This document shows positions 60,258 through 64,000 of a stretch of 64,000 nt of DNA, piece by piece. Source of the stretch: CBDCFV01 sp963664625 (GTDB taxonomy: Bacteria > Chloroflexota > Dehalococcoidia > Lucifugimonadales > UBA3495); assembly GCA_963664625.1 (NCBI GenBank), contig OY761541.1, positions 682,001-746,000 of the forward strand, read 5' to 3'. The notes beneath the pieces were generated by a model, which saw only the letters and a program-made list of their open reading frames with translations, had not been told where the DNA came from and did not search any database. Each line of letters opens with the position of its first letter. The stretch's first letter is position 1. The translations under genes and the position numbers were made by a program.

Positions 60258-62776
60258 CCCGCCTCTGCGCTGGCCCTCTCGTGGAACCGCTGGACCTGCG
60301 CCGCCAAGCCGGCATGGGCCGGAGCGGTCAGTTCGGGGTCTTCCTTCATTATTCGCCCTGCTTCATCCCGGGCCGCCTCCAGCAGACGCCGGTCTGAAAG
60401 TTGGGCCATACGAAGGTTGGGTAGCCCGCTCTGGCGGGTGCCGAAGAAGTCTCCCGGGCCTCGGAGTTCCAAGTCGACCTCGGCCAATTGGAAGCCGTCG
60501 CGTATCTCGGCCAAGGCGGACAAACGTTCCTTGGCCGACTCCGACGGCGAATCGGACAGCAGGAGACAGTAACTCCGATGCTCGCCACGACCCACCCTTC
60601 CGCGAAACTGATGCAACTGGGCCAAGCCGAAACGCTCTGCTCCTTCGATCAGCATGACGGTGGCGTTGGCAACGTCGATGCCGACTTCCACCACGGCGGT
60701 CGAGACCAGGATGTCCAGTTCTCCATCCCGGAACTGCCGCATCACCCTGTCCTTGTCTTTGGCGGCCATCCGCCCGTGGAGCAGTCCCAGGCGCAGGTCG
60801 GGAAACACCTCCTGGGACAGCCGTTTGTACTCCTCGGTCGCTGCCTTGGACTCGATGGCTTCCGATTCGTCCACCAAGGGGCAAATCACAAAGGCCTGCC
60901 TGCCGCCTTCCACTTGCTTGCGGACAAACCCGTAGGCAGCCTCCCGTTTCTCTGGAAATAGTAACCTTGTCGTAATTTCCTGCCGTCCCGACGGCAACTC
61001 ATCGATGGTCGAAATATCCAGGTCGCCGTAGAGAGTCAACGAAAGCGTCCGCGGTATGGGTGTCGCCGACATGAGGAGGAGGTGGGGGGTCTCGGCCCCT
61101 CTATGCCTGAGGGCGGAGCGTTGCATGACACCGAAACGGTGCTGTTCGTCGGCCACAGCCAAGGCCAGCTTGGGCAATTCCACGTCGGGCTGGATCAGGG
61201 CGTGGGTGCCTATCATCAGGTCCAGCGTTCCGGCGGCGGCCATCTGGGTAAGCTCCCGTTTCACCGAACGCTTGGTGCTGCCGGTCAGCAACCCGACCGA
61301 CACCGGCCTGTCCAAGGTCTTCAGGTACACCGTGACCAAGTTGTCCTCTTGCACCGGGCGGGACAGGCCGGACAGCAGGCTTCCCACGGTGCGGAAATGC
61401 TGCTCGGCCAGCACCTCGGTGGGCGCCATGACGGCTCCCTGATAACCGGCGGCGGCTACCGCCAACAACGCGGTTAAGGCCACCACGGTCTTGCCGCTGC
61501 CCACCTCGCCCTGCAACAGCCGGTCCATAGCAGGAGTGCCTCGGCCAAGGTCTCCCAGGATCTCGCTTATGCACCGCTGCTGGGCGCCGGTAAGGGGAAA
61601 AGGGAGGGACTCGTAGAAGCCCGAAAGCACTTGGGTGTCGATGGCGATTGCCACGCCGAGCGTTGTTTCGTCGCTCCCATGCCTTTTCCGGCCTTGTACA
61701 GCCAACTGGAGGGTAAGCAGTTCGTCGAAGGCCAGCCTTCTCCGGGCGCTCTCCCACGCTGCCATGTTGTCAGGATAGTGGGCTTGTTGAATGGCCTCGC
61801 GGAGCGGCGGCAGGCCCGTGCGGGACAACAATTCCTGTGGCAAAAAGTCGTCGATACCCCCCAGCCACTCCCTGATGGCCTGCCACACGATGCGCCGCAC
61901 GTTGCGGCCCGTCAGCCCCTCGGTCAGGGGATAGACGGGCACCTGTCGCCCGGTGTGGATGGGAGTTTGCCCTTGGCCCAGAATCTCGTAGTCAGGAGAA
62001 CTGAAGACCAACTGCCCCCTGAACACTTCCGGCTTGCCGCTGACGGCGATGCGAGTGTTGGGTTTAAGTGTTTGGGCCATGTACCGTTGGCCAAACCAGA
62101 CAACCCTGATGTTGCCCGTCTCGTCTCCCAGCACCGCCTCGGTGTCGGTCCGGTTTCCCTTCGGCCCCTGCTTGATTGTCCGCGCCTCCCACACCGTGCC
62201 CACCACGGTGCACGGCTCGTCGTAGGACGCTTCGGATATGGCGACGACTTTGGAGTAGTCGAGGTGCCGCCGCGGGAACAGGTAGAGCAGGTCACGTATA
62301 GTGGCGACTTCCAGTCGTTTGAACTTTGCGGTGAGCTTGGCGTCTACGCCCCGGAGCCGGTCAATGGGAGAGTCCACCGTCAGGCCCGACGGAGGGGGGC
62401 GATGGTCCGGTCCCCCTTTCGCGGCCTTTTCTACAACAGCCTGGGGCCTCTCTGGAGCTTGCGGCGGATGACTGGAGACTTTCTCAGCGGCAACATGCTC
62501 CGTTTGGGTGGCAAGCGGTCCGTTAAGCACCTCGCGCCAGCGGTTGGCCCATCGTTTCCGTTGGTCTATCGTGAGCCGGGAATACGGGCGTTTCAGAAGT
62601 CCCTGTACCAGTTCCGTGTCGCCCATACAGGCAACCATTTCATCGGCCAACGGCTGGGTAAACTCGTCCATTCCGCCGATGACGGCGCGGTTGTCGAACC
62701 CTCTCCCCTCTTCCAAGTCAAGGATTTTGAGGAAGGTCTGAAGTCGCGCCGGACCGGTTTTAGAGCCTGCAATCAT
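60254..62776 (-). CDS. recG: ATP-dependent DNA helicase RecG
   Basis: 840 residues, ATG 62776. About 150 extra N-terminal residues precede the wedge/OB domain (YLFPRRHLDYSKV). Helicase motifs are LLQGEVGSGKTVVALTALL (Walker A, around residue 425), IGTHALIQ, AVADEQHRFGV (DEQH), SATPIPRTL and QFRGRVGRGEHRSYCLLL. The closing TARC-like segment FQLAEVDLELRGPGDFFGTRQSG is present. RecG reverses stalled forks and processes Holliday junctions. Confidence 0.97.
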   Translation of the reverse strand: MIAGSKTGPARLQTFLKILDLEEGRGFDNRAVIGGMDEFTQPLADEMVACMGDTELVQGLLKRPYSRLTIDQRKRWANRWREVLNGPLATQTEHVAAEKVSSHPPQAPERPQAVVEKAAKGGPDHRPPPSGLTVDSPIDRLRGVDAKLTAKFKRLEVATIRDLLYLFPRRHLDYSKVVAISEASYDEPCTVVGTVWEARTIKQGPKGNRTDTEAVLGDETGNIRVVWFGQRYMAQTLKPNTRIAVSGKPEVFRGQLVFSSPDYEILGQGQTPIHTGRQVPVYPLTEGLTGRNVRRIVWQAIREWLGGIDDFLPQELLSRTGLPPLREAIQQAHYPDNMAAWESARRRLAFDELLTLQLAVQGRKRHGSDETTLGVAIAIDTQVLSGFYESLPFPLTGAQQRCISEILGDLGRGTPAMDRLLQGEVGSGKTVVALTALLAVAAAGYQGAVMAPTEVLAEQHFRTVGSLLSGLSRPVQEDNLVTVYLKTLDRPVSVGLLTGSTKRSVKRELTQMAAAGTLDLMIGTHALIQPDVELPKLALAVADEQHRFGVMQRSALRHRGAETPHLLLMSATPIPRTLSLTLYGDLDISTIDELPSGRQEITTRLLFPEKREAAYGFVRKQVEGGRQAFVICPLVDESEAIESKAATEEYKRLSQEVFPDLRLGLLHGRMAAKDKDRVMRQFRDGELDILVSTAVVEVGIDVANATVMLIEGAERFGLAQLHQFRGRVGRGEHRSYCLLLSDSPSESAKERLSALAEIRDGFQLAEVDLELRGPGDFFGTRQSGLPNLRMAQLSDRRLLEAARDEAGRIMKEDPELTAPAHAGLAAQVQRFHERASAEAG

Positions 62777-62837
62777 GGGAACGAGAGTATATCACTACGT
62801 GCCTCACACGTCCCCGCACAATCGTCAAGGTAAAGAG

Positions 62838-63674
62838 TTACTGGCGCACCAAGGCTACGCCCACGGTGTTGGGCCCAACATATACTCCCAGCGCAGCCCC
62901 AAGCCTTGCGGAAACAATCTCCGAATCCGGTAGCAGGTCGGAGAGGTCTGCTCGAAGTTGGTTTGACATGGTCTGATCGGTGCTGTGCATGATCGCCAAC
63001 GCTTTTAGCGGGGCCGAACCGCGCACCATCTCCGCCAAGCGGCCAACCCCTCTTCGCAAGTTGCGTTGCCGCTCGATGGGCACAACCTCTCCATCTTGCA
63101 GGCCCAAAATGGGCTTGACATTAAGCAACGAACCCATGAAGGCTTGAGCCTTGCCGATCCGTCCCCCCTTTTGCAAAAGCTCCAAGGTGTCCAGCATGAA
63201 GAAAGTGCTGGTCTGGGACAGGTCGCGGCTCAATTGACTGACAATCTCATCCATCGTCTTCCCTTCGCTGGCCATCCGAGCCGCCGTTAGTGCGTTGAGA
63301 CCAACGGATATGGAAGCAAGTCGAGAGTCAACAACGCGAATATCGGCGCTATCTCCCAACGAAGCCCGGGCCTGCTCGGCGGAGTTGAAGGTGCCACTGA
63401 GCCTTCCAGATATGTGGATGGATAGGATACTATGGCCTTGGCCAACCAATTCCTGGTACACGGATTGAAAGTCGGCCACCGACGGTTGGGCCGTGGTAGG
63501 CAACCGTGGACTGCTGGCCAAACGCCGGTAAAATTCATCGGCGGTAATGTCTACGCCATCCCGGTAATTGACGTCGTCCATCACCACGTAGGCCGGGACC
63601 ACCGTTATACCCCAACGATCCACCAAGTCCGTCGGCAGGTCGGCTGTGCTGTCAGTCACTACTTTTATGGCCAT
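62838..63674 (-). CDS. DegV family fatty-acid-binding protein (FakB-like)
   Basis: 278 residues. DegV motifs are VTDSTADLPTDLVDRWGI at the N-terminus, ILSIHISGRLSGTFNSA around residue 82 and DTLELLQKGGRIGKAQAF around 158, which line the fatty-acid pocket. FakB presents a fatty acid to FakA for phosphorylation. It lies 12 bp after fakA; the pair supports the fatty-acid kinase assignment. Confidence 0.92.
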   Translation of the reverse strand: MAIKVVTDSTADLPTDLVDRWGITVVPAYVVMDDVNYRDGVDITADEFYRRLASSPRLPTTAQPSVADFQSVYQELVGQGHSILSIHISGRLSGTFNSAEQARASLGDSADIRVVDSRLASISVGLNALTAARMASEGKTMDEIVSQLSRDLSQTSTFFMLDTLELLQKGGRIGKAQAFMGSLLNVKPILGLQDGEVVPIERQRNLRRGVGRLAEMVRGSAPLKALAIMHSTDQTMSNQLRADLSDLLPDSEIVSARLGAALGVYVGPNTVGVALVRQ

Positions 63675-63686
63675 GGAGACTTCCTC

Positions 63687-64000
63687 CTACTCTACCGATG
63701 CCAGATAATGGTAATGCGGCTGGCCGCCGTAGACCAAGTCTACCTGTATTCCCGGTATATTTGACTCCAACTCCTGTTGCAGTCCTTCCCCGTCCTCTTG
63801 CGGAGTATCGGCCCCCAAGTACAACGTCACGACGGAGTCGCCGGACAAGTCGGCCATAGCCAAGACCGACTCCAAGGCCCTCTTAGGGGTCTTGTCGGCT
63901 GCAACCAAGTCTCCGTCCCGCAGGCCAATGTAGTCGCCTTCAGCCACCTGCAAGCCGTTAATAGCGACAGGGCGTACCGCTTGGGTGACCTCAATCGAGA
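63687..64000 (-). CDS. fakA: Fatty-acid kinase FakA-like protein, C-terminal fragment
   Basis: Only the last 104 codons are in the window; the frame stays open to the right edge. It contains TQAVRPVAINGLQVAEGDYI, then DGDLVAADKTPKRALE and the closing VDLVYGGQPHYHYLASVE, which is the C-terminal domain of the DAK2/DegV-associated protein (YloV/FakA). The kinase (DAK2) domain lies outside. Partner fakB follows. Confidence 0.92.
   Translation of the reverse strand, partial: SIEVTQAVRPVAINGLQVAEGDYIGLRDGDLVAADKTPKRALESVLAMADLSGDSVVTLYLGADTPQEDGEGLQQELESNIPGIQVDLVYGGQPHYHYLASVE

Overview
The window is a 64 kb piece of a GC-rich bacterial chromosome with densely packed genes on both strands. There is no rRNA, tRNA, IS transposase or CRISPR array that I can recognise. 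The gene mix suggests Chloroflexota, probably a SAR202-like or other Dehalococcoidia-related lineage. The pointers are three luciferase-like flavin oxidoreductases, a DUF1501/DUF1800 pair, several amidohydrolases, MmgE/PrpD, NuoEFG-type subunits and many small palindromic repeats. This placement is inference from gene content; no phylogenetic marker was compared.

Layout. 1-2.1 kb: the start of a D-threonine-aldolase-like gene, a small Tat-signal ORF and an MmgE/PrpD protein. 2.2-7.7 kb: mutL, a HAD-like protein, a small ArsC/Spx-like protein that needs an in-frame UGA (selenocysteine), and mutS carrying an in-frame palindromic-repeat insertion. 8.2-18.4 kb: one giant secreted repeat protein (about 3,425 aa). 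18.6-24.6 kb: a NuoE/NuoF/formate-dehydrogenase-like/ferredoxin-NADP-reductase operon. 24.8-28.6 kb: NHL-repeat, DUF1501 and DUF1800 genes. 29.6-31.3 kb: a second selenoprotein gene (UGSC family) with its partner. 31.4-41.9 kb: catabolic enzymes (hydroxyisobutyrate-dehydrogenase-like, CMD, MBL hydrolase, flavin oxidoreductases, amidohydrolase) with apt and small accessory genes. 41.9-49.8 kb: housekeeping genes fmt, rpsP-khpA-rimM, yebC-ruvC-ruvA and uvrB, interrupted by a RelE-type toxin-antitoxin pair and a YgiT-type zinc-finger gene. 49.8-50.8 kb: RusA and a nuclease-HEPN-like protein. 50.9-59.3 kb: split D-glutamate cyclase genes, a degenerate response regulator, amidohydrolase, FAD oxidase, amidase with a GatC-like small protein, and an iron alcohol dehydrogenase. 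59.5-64 kb: an alpha/beta hydrolase, recG, and the fakB/fakA fatty-acid kinase genes, the last cut by the window edge.

Most notable: (1) two independent selenoprotein genes, each with UGA at the first position of a UxxC motif and, at the correct distance downstream, a stem-loop that fits the bacterial SECIS rules; conventional gene calling would truncate or split both. (2) A short transcription unit before rpsP with a strong promoter, a perfect Shine-Dalgarno, a 23-codon ORF, a long helix, and a terminator whose 3' arm can pair with an upstream segment, which looks like a leader-peptide attenuator. (3) A mutS gene with a roughly 85-residue in-frame insertion built from the same palindromes that are scattered between genes. 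(4) A formate-dehydrogenase-like subunit that lacks the Cys/Sec metal ligand.
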